Below, in pieces: positions 16,778 to 26,056 of a stretch of DNA of 64,000 nucleotides (position 1 is its first letter; each line of letters begins with the position of its first letter). Under the pieces are notes generated by a model. It was not told the DNA's origin, did not search any database, and saw only the letters and a list, made by a program, of their open reading frames with translations. The stretch is from Phycicoccus sp. Soil748. GTDB lineage: Bacteria > Actinomycetota > Actinomycetes > Actinomycetales > Dermatophilaceae. The position numbers and the translations under genes were made by a program. The stretch lies in assembly GCF_001428025.1 (NCBI RefSeq), contig NZ_LMSC01000005.1, positions 433,224 through 497,223 of the forward strand, in the 5' to 3' direction.

Positions 16778-18502
16778 ATGACGCAGACCACTCCCGAGCA
16801 GTCCGGTGCCGCCCGCTGGCAGTCCCGCTTCGATGCGGCGCAGGCGAAGGGGCAGGTGCGTGACGCCGACTTCACCACCCTGTCCGGCATGGAGGTCGAC
16901 CCGGCCTACGGACCCGCCGACGGCAGCGAGGTGCCCGAGCGCATCGGCTGGCCGGGGGAGTTCCCCTTCACTCGCGGGCTGTACCCCACCGGGTACCGCG
17001 GTCGCACCTGGACGATCCGGCAGTTCGCCGGCTTCGGCAACGCGGTGCAGACCAACGAGCGCTACAAGATGATCCTCGAGCGCGGTGGCGGCGGCCTGTC
17101 CGTCGCGTTCGACATGCCCACCCTGATGGGGCGCGACTCCGATGACCCGATGAGCCTCGGCGAGGTCGGGCACTGCGGCGTGGCCATCGACTCGGCCGCC
17201 GACATGGAGGTGCTGTTCGACGACCTCCCGCTCGAGCAGATCACCACGTCGATGACCATCAGCGGACCTGCCGTCCCGGTGTTCTGCATGTACCTCGTGG
17301 CGGCCGAGCGCCAGGGCGTCGACCTCGGCGTCCTCAACGGCACGCTGCAGACCGACATCTTCAAGGAGTACATCGCGCAGAAGGAGTGGTTGTTCGCCCC
17401 CGAGCCGCACCTGCGCCTGATCGGCGACCTCATGGAGTACTGCGCCGAGAACATCCCCGCCTACAAGCCGCTGTCGGTCTCGGGCTACCACATCCGGGAG
17501 GCCGGTTCGACGGCCGCGCAGGAGCTCGCCTACACGCTCGCCGACGGCTTCGGCTACGTCGAGCTCGGCCTGTCCCGCGGTCTCGACATCGAGAAGTTCG
17601 CGCCCGGCCTGTCGTTCTTCTTCGACAGCCACCTCGACTTCTTCGAGGAGATCGCCAAGTTCCGCGCCGCCCGGCGCATCTGGGCGCGCTGGCTGCGCGA
17701 CGTGTACGGCGCGAAGACCGACAAGGCGCAGTGGATGCGGTTCCACACGCAGACCGCCGGGGTGAGCCTCACGGCGCAGCAGCCCTACAACAACGTCGTG
17801 CGCACCGCCGTCGAGGCGCTCGCCGCCGTCCTTGGCGGGACGAACAGCCTGCACACCAACGCCCTGGACGAGACCCTCGCCCTGCCGAGCGAGCAGGCGG
17901 CCGAGATCGCCTTGCGGACGCAGCAGGTGATCATGGAGGAGACCGGCGTCGTCAACGTCGCCGACCCGCTCGGTGGCAGCTGGTACGTCGAGGCCCTGAC
18001 CGACAAGATCGAGGCCGAGGCCGAGGCGATCTTCGACAAGATCAAGGCCATGGGCGAGCTGGGCAAGCCCCGCAACGCCGAGGGCGGGGTGGACCACGAG
18101 GTCGGGCCCATGACGTCGGGCATCCTGCGCGGCATCGAGGACGGCTGGTTCATGTCCGAGATCGCCGAGGCGGCGTTCCAGTACCAGGTGGCCCTGGAGA
18201 AGGGCGACAAGAAGGTCGTCGGCGTCAACTGCCACACGGCCTCCGTCACCCACGAGCTGGAGATCCTGCGCGTCAGCCACGAGGTCGAGCGCGAGCAGGT
18301 CGCCGCGCTCGCCGACCGCAAGGCTGCTCGCGACGACGCTGCCGTCCGCGCCGCCGTCGCCCGCATGGTCGAGGTGGCCCGCACCGACGCCAACATGGTC
18401 CCGGCCATGCTCGACGCGGTGCGTGCCGAGGCGACCCTCGGGGAGATCTGCGACGCGCTGCGCGACGAGTGGGGCGTCTACCGCGAGCCCGCCCGCTTCT
18501 AG
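16778..18502 (+). CDS. B12-dependent acyl-CoA mutase catalytic subunit, isobutyryl-CoA mutase-like
   Basis: 574 residues, a TIM-barrel methylmalonyl-CoA mutase family large subunit without the C-terminal cobalamin-binding domain, so it needs a separate small subunit that is not in this window. Conserved parts include RGRTWTIRQFAGFGNAVQTN, GYHIREAGSTAAQELAYTLADG with Tyr237-His238, and GGTNSLHTNALDE. The residue matching the methylmalonyl carboxylate-binding Arg207 is Gln201 (KEYIAQKEW), as in isobutyryl- and hydroxyisobutyryl-CoA mutases, while the Tyr89 position appears to keep Tyr73. I therefore favour a non-carboxylated substrate. MeaB (4565) is the likely chaperone. Transcribed from the operator-controlled promoter at 16741. 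Confidence 0.85.
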   Translation: MTQTTPEQSGAARWQSRFDAAQAKGQVRDADFTTLSGMEVDPAYGPADGSEVPERIGWPGEFPFTRGLYPTGYRGRTWTIRQFAGFGNAVQTNERYKMILERGGGGLSVAFDMPTLMGRDSDDPMSLGEVGHCGVAIDSAADMEVLFDDLPLEQITTSMTISGPAVPVFCMYLVAAERQGVDLGVLNGTLQTDIFKEYIAQKEWLFAPEPHLRLIGDLMEYCAENIPAYKPLSVSGYHIREAGSTAAQELAYTLADGFGYVELGLSRGLDIEKFAPGLSFFFDSHLDFFEEIAKFRAARRIWARWLRDVYGAKTDKAQWMRFHTQTAGVSLTAQQPYNNVVRTAVEALAAVLGGTNSLHTNALDETLALPSEQAAEIALRTQQVIMEETGVVNVADPLGGSWYVEALTDKIEAEAEAIFDKIKAMGELGKPRNAEGGVDHEVGPMTSGILRGIEDGWFMSEIAEAAFQYQVALEKGDKKVVGVNCHTASVTHELEILRVSHEVEREQVAALADRKAARDDAAVRAAVARMVEVARTDANMVPAMLDAVRAEATLGEICDALRDEWGVYREPARF

Positions 18503-18511
18503 GCGGTCGGC

Positions 18512-18592
18512 GGCCCCACGACCCCACGGCCCCACGACCCCGCGGCCCCACGACCCCGCGGCCCCACGACCCCATGACCGGTGGTCGTGGGG
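18512..18592. terminator. four 16-bp tandem repeats feeding one hairpin arm
   Basis: Units at 18512-18527, 18528-18543, 18544-18559 and 18560-18575 read GGCCCCACGACCCC plus AC, GC, GC or AT. Each contains CCCCACGACC, whose complement GGTCGTGGGG occurs once at 18583-18592. The nearest pairing (18562-18571 with 18583-18592) gives a 10-bp stem and 11-base loop. The site lies between the convergent mutase and TetR genes, so a bidirectional terminator is likely, and the repeats look like slippage copies of one stem arm. Confidence 0.7.
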
Positions 18593-18625
18593 TCCGCCAC
18601 CCCGGCCCAGCGGCCCGCGGCCCGG

Positions 18626-19261
18626 CTACGTGTCGGTGCTGCGGGCCGCCCGGCTGAGGCGGGCGTACGCGACGTCGGCGAGGAGCTCGATGAGGCCGTC
18701 GACGAACGCCTCGTCCGGGACGCCGGTCGCGAGCGAACGGTGCATCACCGAACCCACCACGACGTCGGCGAGCAGGTCGACGTCGACCATCTCGGGCCTG
18801 ATCTCGCCACGCGCGATGGCCCGCTCCACCGACGACGCCACCAGCGCGTGCAGCCTCGTCGACAAGGACCCGCGCACCGCGACGCCGACCCCTTCGGGGT
18901 CGCGGGCCGACTCGGCGAGCAGCGCGGCATACGCCCCACCCGTCGAGGGGTCGCGCAGCAGGCGGGCGGCCTCGTCCACGCCGGCCCGCATGTCGGCGGC
19001 GAGTGACCCGTGGTCCTCGTCCTCGATCTCGTCGAACACGGCGGCGACCGCGTGGACGGCGAGCTCGACCTTGCTGGGCCAGCGGCGGTAGAGCGTGCTC
19101 TTGGCCACGCCGGCCTGAGCCGCGACGTGCTCCATCGACATCCGCGCGACGCCCCGGTCGGCCAGGACCTGTCGCGCGGCGAGGGTGATCGCCTGCTCGG
19201 TCGCCTCCTCACGGGGACGGCCGGGGCGGCGGGGGCGGCGGTGCCCGGCTCGGGAGGTCAT
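18626..19261 (-). CDS. TetR family transcriptional regulator
   Basis: 211 residues from the ATG at 19261 (a GTG one codon earlier is possible). The basic N-terminus RPRRPGRPREEATEQAI is followed by a TetR helix-turn-helix, VARMSMEHVAAQAGVAKSTLYRRWPSK, here split as helices 2-3. The rest is helical ligand-binding domain. It is convergent with the mutase gene, and the mutase promoter holds a perfect palindrome of TetR-operator size, so I infer regulation of the mutase by an acyl-CoA or related ligand. No copy of this palindrome is seen before the tetR gene itself, so autoregulation through it is not supported. Confidence 0.9.
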   Translation of the reverse strand: MTSRAGHRRPRRPGRPREEATEQAITLAARQVLADRGVARMSMEHVAAQAGVAKSTLYRRWPSKVELAVHAVAAVFDEIEDEDHGSLAADMRAGVDEAARLLRDPSTGGAYAALLAESARDPEGVGVAVRGSLSTRLHALVASSVERAIARGEIRPEMVDVDLLADVVVGSVMHRSLATGVPDEAFVDGLIELLADVAYARLSRAARSTDT

Positions 19262-19398
19262 CACCGGCGATCATGCCATCGAGGCGGCTCCCGGCGCCGG
19301 AGCTGATTTGTCGTCGTCGGTGTGCCTGCGTCATGGTGGAGGGAGATGCCGGTGCGGGGAGCTTCCCGTGCCGGCCCGTCCACGTGAGGAATCCTGCC

Positions 19399-20070
19399 GT
19401 GCCGACCTTGGCCACCCGCATCCTGCTGGCTGCGCTGACCGCGATCGGGCTCGTGCTCCTGGTGGTCGGGTCGTGGTTCACCGTCCACCTCGGCCCGTCC
19501 GGGAGCGCGACGTTCACCACGACGCCGCCCCGGGGCAGCGTCGTCGTCCTCGAGCCATCAGTGCTCAACCGGGTCGACCGCCCGACGACGGTCACCGCCA
19601 CCACCCGTGACGGTGCACCGGTCTTCATCGGGCGCGCCACCCCCTCGGACGCGAAGGCCGTCGTGGGTGGCGCCGACGTGACCTCCGTGACCGGGGCCCG
19701 CGTGCGCTCCTGGTCCCTCGAACGCTCGCGGTCGGGAGCCGGCGCCGCGCCGGCGCTCGCCGGCGCCGACGTCTGGCGCAGCACCGCCACCGGCAAGGGC
19801 AGCGCGCGCATCCAGGTGCGTCAGGCAGACGCTCCGGAGGCGGTCGTCATCGCGACGGCCGAGGGTCGCGCAGCCGACCTCGTCCTGGTCAGGGTCACGG
19901 TCGAGCGGCGTACGTGGTTCTTCCAGGCGCTGCTCGTGTCCCTCGTCGGGCTCCTCGCCACCGCCGCCGGCGCGGCCGGCCTGTGGCAGCAGCGCCGCCA
20001 CGCCCTGACAGGGCGCAAGGCCGTGACCGGCCCCGACCACACCCGGCCCACCGAGGAGGTGTCCTCATGA
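19399..20070 (+). CDS. two-helix membrane protein of unknown function
   Basis: 223 residues from GTG 19399 with GAGGA 8 bases upstream. A signal-anchor helix (ATRILLAALTAIGLVLLVVG) leads to an extracellular domain of about 150 residues with repeated short beta-like segments (TFTTTPPRGSVVV, TTVTATTRDGAPVFIG) and a second helix (FQALLVSLVGLLATAAGAAGLW) before a basic cytoplasmic tail. I do not recognise the family. Its stop overlaps the start of a lipoprotein gene (ATGA), so the two proteins probably work together at the outer face of the membrane. Confidence 0.7.
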   Translation: MPTLATRILLAALTAIGLVLLVVGSWFTVHLGPSGSATFTTTPPRGSVVVLEPSVLNRVDRPTTVTATTRDGAPVFIGRATPSDAKAVVGGADVTSVTGARVRSWSLERSRSGAGAAPALAGADVWRSTATGKGSARIQVRQADAPEAVVIATAEGRAADLVLVRVTVERRTWFFQALLVSLVGLLATAAGAAGLWQQRRHALTGRKAVTGPDHTRPTEEVSS

Positions 20071-21071
20071 CTCTCTCTGCCCCCCGCCACGTCATCGCAG
20101 GTGCGCTGGCCGGTGCCCTGGCCCTCGGGGTCGCCGGCTGCGGAGCCGGTGCCTCGCTCGTCGGTGTCGGTGACGCGCCGGCGCAGGTGACCACCGCGGC
20201 GCCGATCGGACGTGACGCCGCGCAGAAGGTCGCCGAGCGCGTGCTCTCCCAGGCCGCCGCGGCACAGGCCGCACCCGCCACGCAGGCCCAGAGGCTGCGT
20301 ACCGCGTCACTCACCGGTTCGGCACTCGCCGTGGCCGACGCGGCCGCCAAGCTCGGGTCCACCGCCGCGAGCCCCACGACCGCCCCGCTGACCCGGACCG
20401 ACCCGCCGAAGGTGCTGGCCGTCTCCCGCGGCACGGACTGGCCCCGGGTGATCCTGGTCCAGACGACCAGCGGGGAGGGCGCAGCGGTGCTCAACCTGCT
20501 GACCTCACCCGACGCCGCGACGCCGTTCCGGCTCTCCTCGTCGGTGACGATGCAGCCCGGCACCGAGGTCGCCGCCCTCGACCCGCTCGACGAGGGCTCC
20601 CCGCGGGTCACCGCTGCCACGAAGCTGGCCGTCCAGCCCGACGAGCTGCTGACCGAGTACGCCGCGAGCCTGGCCTACCCCAAGCCCACGCCCGCGAAGG
20701 CCGTCGCCACCAACGACCCGTTCTCGACGGCCGTGCGGGCCAACGCCGCCGCGCAGGCCAAGGCGTTCGGCACGCTGGCCACGCTCCAGCAGAAGCACAC
20801 GGTGCACCCCGTCCAGACGGTCTCGCTGGCGCTGCGCGGCGGTGGGGCCCTGGTCTTCTCCCTCCTCGAGCGCACCGACACGATCACCCTGAAGCCCGGC
20901 GGCAAGTCGCTGACCCCGAGCGCGGAGTTCCAGCGCCTCGTGGGCAAGAAGGCGTTGAGCAGGAACGCTGTGCTGCGCAGCTACGAGACCGTGGCGTTCA
21001 CCGTGCCTGCCGAGGGCAAGGCCAGCGTCGTCGGCGCCGACGAGGTCCTGTTCTCCGCCAAGGGTTCCTGA
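20067..21071 (+). CDS. putative lipoprotein of unknown function
   Basis: 334 residues from ATG 20067. Signal peptide with lipobox VAGC (Cys at about residue 25) and a Gly/Ala-rich spacer. The mature part has TDWPRVILVQTTSGEGAAVLNLL and FRLSSSVTMQPGTEVAALDPLDEGSPRV, suggesting a repeated beta-rich fold, and no catalytic motif that I can name. Overlap with the upstream membrane protein gene indicates a two-gene unit. The protein may bind a ligand or other membrane components, but the sequence gives no direct clue. Confidence 0.72.
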   Translation: MTLSAPRHVIAGALAGALALGVAGCGAGASLVGVGDAPAQVTTAAPIGRDAAQKVAERVLSQAAAAQAAPATQAQRLRTASLTGSALAVADAAAKLGSTAASPTTAPLTRTDPPKVLAVSRGTDWPRVILVQTTSGEGAAVLNLLTSPDAATPFRLSSSVTMQPGTEVAALDPLDEGSPRVTAATKLAVQPDELLTEYAASLAYPKPTPAKAVATNDPFSTAVRANAAAQAKAFGTLATLQQKHTVHPVQTVSLALRGGGALVFSLLERTDTITLKPGGKSLTPSAEFQRLVGKKALSRNAVLRSYETVAFTVPAEGKASVVGADEVLFSAKGS

Positions 21072-21128
21072 CCCCGGGCCGTCGGGCCGCGTGGGCGACG
21101 GCTCCGCCCGTGAGGAAGAATCGACCCC

Positions 21129-22154
21129 ATGACTGATCAGCCGTTCACCGCAGCCGGCCTGCGTGGGGCCGTCGACCTCACCGGCCTGCAGGGCCAGCCC
21201 ACCGGATCCACCCAGAGCCGCCCGGGGGGTGCCGGGGCAGCAGCTGCGGCCGGAGCGGGCGCCCAGGGCGGCCAGGGCGGCGCCCACGGTGCGCCGGGTG
21301 GCGTATCGGCGCATGGCGTCGCGGGCCGCACTGGCCTGGTCGTCGAGGGCACCGACGCCAACTTCACCGAGGTCGCCAACGCCTCCGTCGGCGTGCCGCT
21401 GCTGCTGGTGCTCTGGGCCGCTCAGGTGCCCGAGTCGCGCGACTACCTCGACACGGTCGTCGGCCTGGCCCGCGCGCTCGACGGGCGCCTGCAGGTGGTC
21501 AGCGTCGACGTGGAGCAGAACCCGGCCCTGCTGCGCGCGTTCCAGATCCAGAGCGTTCCCGTGACCCTCGGCCTCATCCAGGGCCAGCCCGTTCCCATGT
21601 TCGCCGGCGTCCAGCCGGCCGAGGCCGTGCGTCCCGTCCTCGACGAGTTCCTGAGCCTCGCCGTCCAGCACGGCGTCACCGGCCGGGTCGAGCTCACCGA
21701 CGACGGCGCGCCGGGTGACGACGAGGTCGTCGAGCCGCCGCTGCCGCCCCTGCACCAGGAGGCCTACGACGCGATCGAGCGCGGTGACCTCGCGGGCGCG
21801 CACGCGGCATACACCCAGGCGCTCAAGGAGAACCCCGCCGACGCCGACGCCGAGCTGGGTCTTGCCCAGGTCGGGCTCATGCAGCGGACCGAGGGTGCCG
21901 ACCTGCAGGCCGCCCGCGCGGCAGCTGCCGACCGGCCCACCGACGTCGCGGCGCAGACCCTCGTCGCCGACCTCGACGTCCTCGGCGGCCACGTGGAGGA
22001 TGCGTTCCTGCGCCTCATCGACCTCGTGCGCGCCACGAGCGGCGAGGAGCGCGAGCAGGCGCGCGTCCACCTGGTGCAGCTGTTCGCGGTCGTCGGCGGG
22101 CACGACGAACGGGTCAAGAAGGCCCGCACCGCCCTGATGAGCGCCCTGTTCTGA
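21129..22154 (+). CDS. YbbN/CnoX-like thioredoxin-fold co-chaperone without cysteines
   Basis: 341 residues. A Gly/Ala/Gln-rich N-terminal tail (about 1-65) precedes a thioredoxin fold in which the active-site region is WAAQVPES instead of WCGPC; no Cys is present anywhere in the protein. The cis-Pro region is QSVPVTLGLIQGQPVPMFAG. The C-terminal part (about 200-341) has TPR-like helices (LHQEAYDAIERGDLAGAHAAY, then ALKENPADADAELGLAQV) as in E. coli YbbN. It should act as a holdase or scaffold, not an oxidoreductase. GAGGAAGAA upstream supports ATG 21129. Single-gene unit. Confidence 0.85.
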   Translation: MTDQPFTAAGLRGAVDLTGLQGQPTGSTQSRPGGAGAAAAAGAGAQGGQGGAHGAPGGVSAHGVAGRTGLVVEGTDANFTEVANASVGVPLLLVLWAAQVPESRDYLDTVVGLARALDGRLQVVSVDVEQNPALLRAFQIQSVPVTLGLIQGQPVPMFAGVQPAEAVRPVLDEFLSLAVQHGVTGRVELTDDGAPGDDEVVEPPLPPLHQEAYDAIERGDLAGAHAAYTQALKENPADADAELGLAQVGLMQRTEGADLQAARAAAADRPTDVAAQTLVADLDVLGGHVEDAFLRLIDLVRATSGEEREQARVHLVQLFAVVGGHDERVKKARTALMSALF

Positions 22155-22223
22155 CGGGCTCCTGACCGCCTCCTGACCGGGTTCCACTTTCCGGGGCACG
22201 CCTCAGCCGACAGGATGGGCTGC

Positions 22224-23534
22224 ATGGCGAAATCCCAGGAACACCTCATCGGTCTTCTCCTCGGGGCTGAGGGCGACTGGCCCCGGGCCTTCGAGACGCT
22301 CGCCCAGCGCATGGGCGTGGTCACCGGCCCGGACGGCACCCAGCACCACGTGTCGACCGAGCGCGTCACCATCGAGCCGTTCAACCTGCGCGACAAGCCC
22401 CGCCACGACCTGGTCATCGACCGGCTGGCGCACTGGTACTACCACCCACGCGAGTGGCTCAAGAAGGTCGCGCTCATGGACGACGTCTACCTGCTCAACA
22501 GCCCGTTCACGTTCCAGTCCATGGAGAAGCACTCGGCGTACTGCGCCCTGCTGCGCCTCGGCATGAACGTCCCCGAGACGGTCCTCGTGCCCTACAAGAA
22601 CCCCATCGACAACGTCCGCTGGGCCTACACGTCGGAGAAGTACAACAAGTCCTTCGACCTCGACCGCATCGCCGACGAGCTCGGCTACCCCATGTTCATG
22701 AAGCCGTTCGACGGCGGGGCCTGGCGCGGGGTGTCGATGATCAAGGACCGCGCGGCCCTGCACGAGGCCTACGACGACTCCGGCGAGATGCTCATGCACC
22801 TGCAGAAGGCCGTCGACGGGTTCGAGGTCTTCGCCCGCGCCCTGACCATCGGGCCCGAGAGCATGGTCATGAAGTTCCGACCCGACGAGCCCATGCACAA
22901 CCGGTATGCCGTGGAGCACGGCTTCCTCTCCGACGCCGTGGGCACCGAGGCGGTCACCATCGCCCAGACGGTCAACGCGTTCTTCCGCTGGGAGTTCAAC
23001 TCCTGCGAGATGCTCGTCAAGGACGGGGTGGTCTACCCGATCGACTACGCCAACGCCTGCCCGGACGTCGCCGTCACGTCCCTGCACTACTACTTCCCGT
23101 GGGCCATGAAGGCGCTGCTGAAGTGGTCGGTGTTCTGCGTGGCGACCGGTCGCAAGGCCCGCACCCAGGTCGACACCGACCCGTGGTTCGCGGTCGCCGA
23201 CGACCCGGCGCTGGACTACCAGGCCAAGCTCGCTGCCTACCAGGGGCTTGCGGACGACCACTTCGAGACCGAGCGCTACCGCGAGTTCGTCGAGACGGCC
23301 CTGCCGCACCTCGACGAGATGGTGCTCGAGTGGGTCGACTCCGACGACTTCCGCTCGCTGCTCACGGACACGATCCGCGCGACGTACCCCGAGCGGGAGT
23401 GGGACACGTTCGAGGGCCACTTCGGCGGTCTCACGCGGCTCTGGGTCGCCGACGAGACCTCACGGCTGAGCCCGGGACGGTCCGCTGCCGACGAGACGGT
23501 GGTCGGCGGGCCGGCGCCGGCACTGGCCGACTGA
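22224..23534 (+). CDS. ATP-grasp-like protein of unknown function
   Basis: 436 residues. ELGYPMFMKPFDGGAWRGVSMI resembles the nucleotide-binding beta-strands of ATP-grasp ligases, and NSCEMLVKDGVVYPIDYANACPD resembles their Mg-binding E-x-N region with Asp and Asn. The N-terminal third contains a distinct domain with WYYHPREWLKKVALMDDVYLLNSPF. I do not recognise the substrate. Starts at 22215 and 22224 are both in frame. CAGGAT at 22211-22216 lies 7 bases before 22224 and fits a -10 of a leaderless mRNA, so I chose 22224. Convergent with a small ORF and pgm, separated by a hairpin. Confidence 0.75.
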   Translation: MAKSQEHLIGLLLGAEGDWPRAFETLAQRMGVVTGPDGTQHHVSTERVTIEPFNLRDKPRHDLVIDRLAHWYYHPREWLKKVALMDDVYLLNSPFTFQSMEKHSAYCALLRLGMNVPETVLVPYKNPIDNVRWAYTSEKYNKSFDLDRIADELGYPMFMKPFDGGAWRGVSMIKDRAALHEAYDDSGEMLMHLQKAVDGFEVFARALTIGPESMVMKFRPDEPMHNRYAVEHGFLSDAVGTEAVTIAQTVNAFFRWEFNSCEMLVKDGVVYPIDYANACPDVAVTSLHYYFPWAMKALLKWSVFCVATGRKARTQVDTDPWFAVADDPALDYQAKLAAYQGLADDHFETERYREFVETALPHLDEMVLEWVDSDDFRSLLTDTIRATYPEREWDTFEGHFGGLTRLWVADETSRLSPGRSAADETVVGGPAPALAD

Positions 23535-23549
23535 GGGTCCGGGACGCGA

Positions 23550-23584
23550 CTGACGGGCCCCGCCGTGGTGGCGGAGCCCGTCAG
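23550..23584. terminator. hairpin between ATP-grasp-like gene and the minus-strand pgm unit
   Basis: Arms 23550-23564 and 23570-23584 pair over 15 positions with one mismatch (C23559/A23575), loop of 5 bases. It is placed between convergent transcription units and probably terminates both. Confidence 0.75.
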
Positions 23585-23602
23585 ACGACAGGAACGAGGC
23601 CT

Positions 23603-23785
23603 TCAGCAGGCCCGGCACTCCTGCTCGACCTGGTGGCGGCGTGCCTCGGGCTGCAGGAGCCGGGGGCGGCGCAGGCCGCGCACGCGGTCGAGGGTGGCGA
23701 GGTTGGGACCGGTGCTGCTCGTCCGTGGGAAGGTGCGGAGCCCGGCGTTCTGGCGCGGTGGGCGCGGGGTGTTGGTGGGCGTCAT
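23603..23785 (-). CDS. possible 60-residue basic peptide ending in Cys-x-x-Cys
   Basis: The frame from ATG 23785 encodes a Pro/Arg-rich peptide (about 13 Arg) whose last residues are VEQECRAC. It sits on the pgm strand, 79 bases after the pgm stop and immediately before the hairpin at 23550-23584, so it would be the last gene of the alpha-glucan unit. No ribosome site is evident; the frame extends upstream to 23839, which is an alternative start. Composition is like its neighbours, so a chance frame in GC-rich DNA is a real possibility. The stretch 23535-23864 has no other candidate gene. Confidence 0.35.
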   Translation of the reverse strand: MTPTNTPRPPRQNAGLRTFPRTSSTGPNLATLDRVRGLRRPRLLQPEARRHQVEQECRAC

Positions 23786-23864
23786 GTCGTGGTCAACGCC
23801 GACGGATGTCCGATGTGTTCCGCGACCGCGTCCGCTCACAGCGCAGCCTCAGCGCCCGCCGCCG

Positions 23865-25504
<1,640 letters not shown>

Positions 25505-25508
<4 letters not shown>

Positions 25509-26056
25509 GGGCCCACTCTGCCAGCGTTGCGCCGCGCTGCCCACCGCAGTCCCACGAGCAGCACGCCCGCCACCAGTCCCAGCAGGACGCCGGTCCAGTT
25601 GTCGGCGAGGTCGGTGGTGTCGCACGAGCGCCCGAGCCCCCGGAACAGCTGTTGTCCACTCTCGAACAGGAGCGGCAGCGCGGCGGCGCCGGCCACCACG
25701 AGCAGCGCCTGCACGCCGCGCAGGCGGCTGGCCACGAGAGCCGCGAACAGCCCGACCGGCACGAGCAGCAGGACGTTGAGGATGCGCTGGTCGTCGGCGG
25801 CCACCGCGGCCAGGCCAAGTGCCACCCGGTGGATGGCGCAGCGGCGGTCCGGCGACAGGACGCCGTGGTCACGGACGCCGGGCGGCGACATCGTGACGAC
25901 GCTCGCGAACACCACCGCCCCGCCGAGCAGGACGCGCTCGAGGGTGACGGCGGGGCGGGTGCGGCCGCGCCACAACCACCACGCCGCCACCGCGGCATAC
26001 GCAAGGACGACCGGGACCACGAGCAACGGGATGCGGTAGCCCCAGACGTGGGTCAC
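25505..26056 (-). CDS. VanZ-like family membrane protein
   Basis: 183 residues from GTG 26056, which overlaps the glgB stop. Five hydrophobic segments can be seen, including [37 protein letters not shown] and [17 protein letters not shown], the three recurring VanZ-domain helices. The family includes teicoplanin-resistance VanZ but most members have unknown roles. It is coupled by overlaps on both sides (glgB and pgm), so it is expressed with the alpha-glucan enzymes although no link between VanZ-like proteins and glycogen is known to me. Confidence 0.85.

Noticed and set aside
16778-18502. Annotation as complete methylmalonyl-CoA mutase
   Set aside because: The cobalamin domain is missing and the Arg that recognises the methylmalonyl carboxylate is Gln.
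18512-18575. CRISPR-like array
   Set aside because: The 16-bp units are directly adjacent with no unique spacers, and no cas genes are in the window. It is a plain tandem repeat.
21129-22154. Functional thioredoxin
   Set aside because: No cysteine occurs in the protein; the TPR-like C-terminus points to a YbbN-type co-chaperone.
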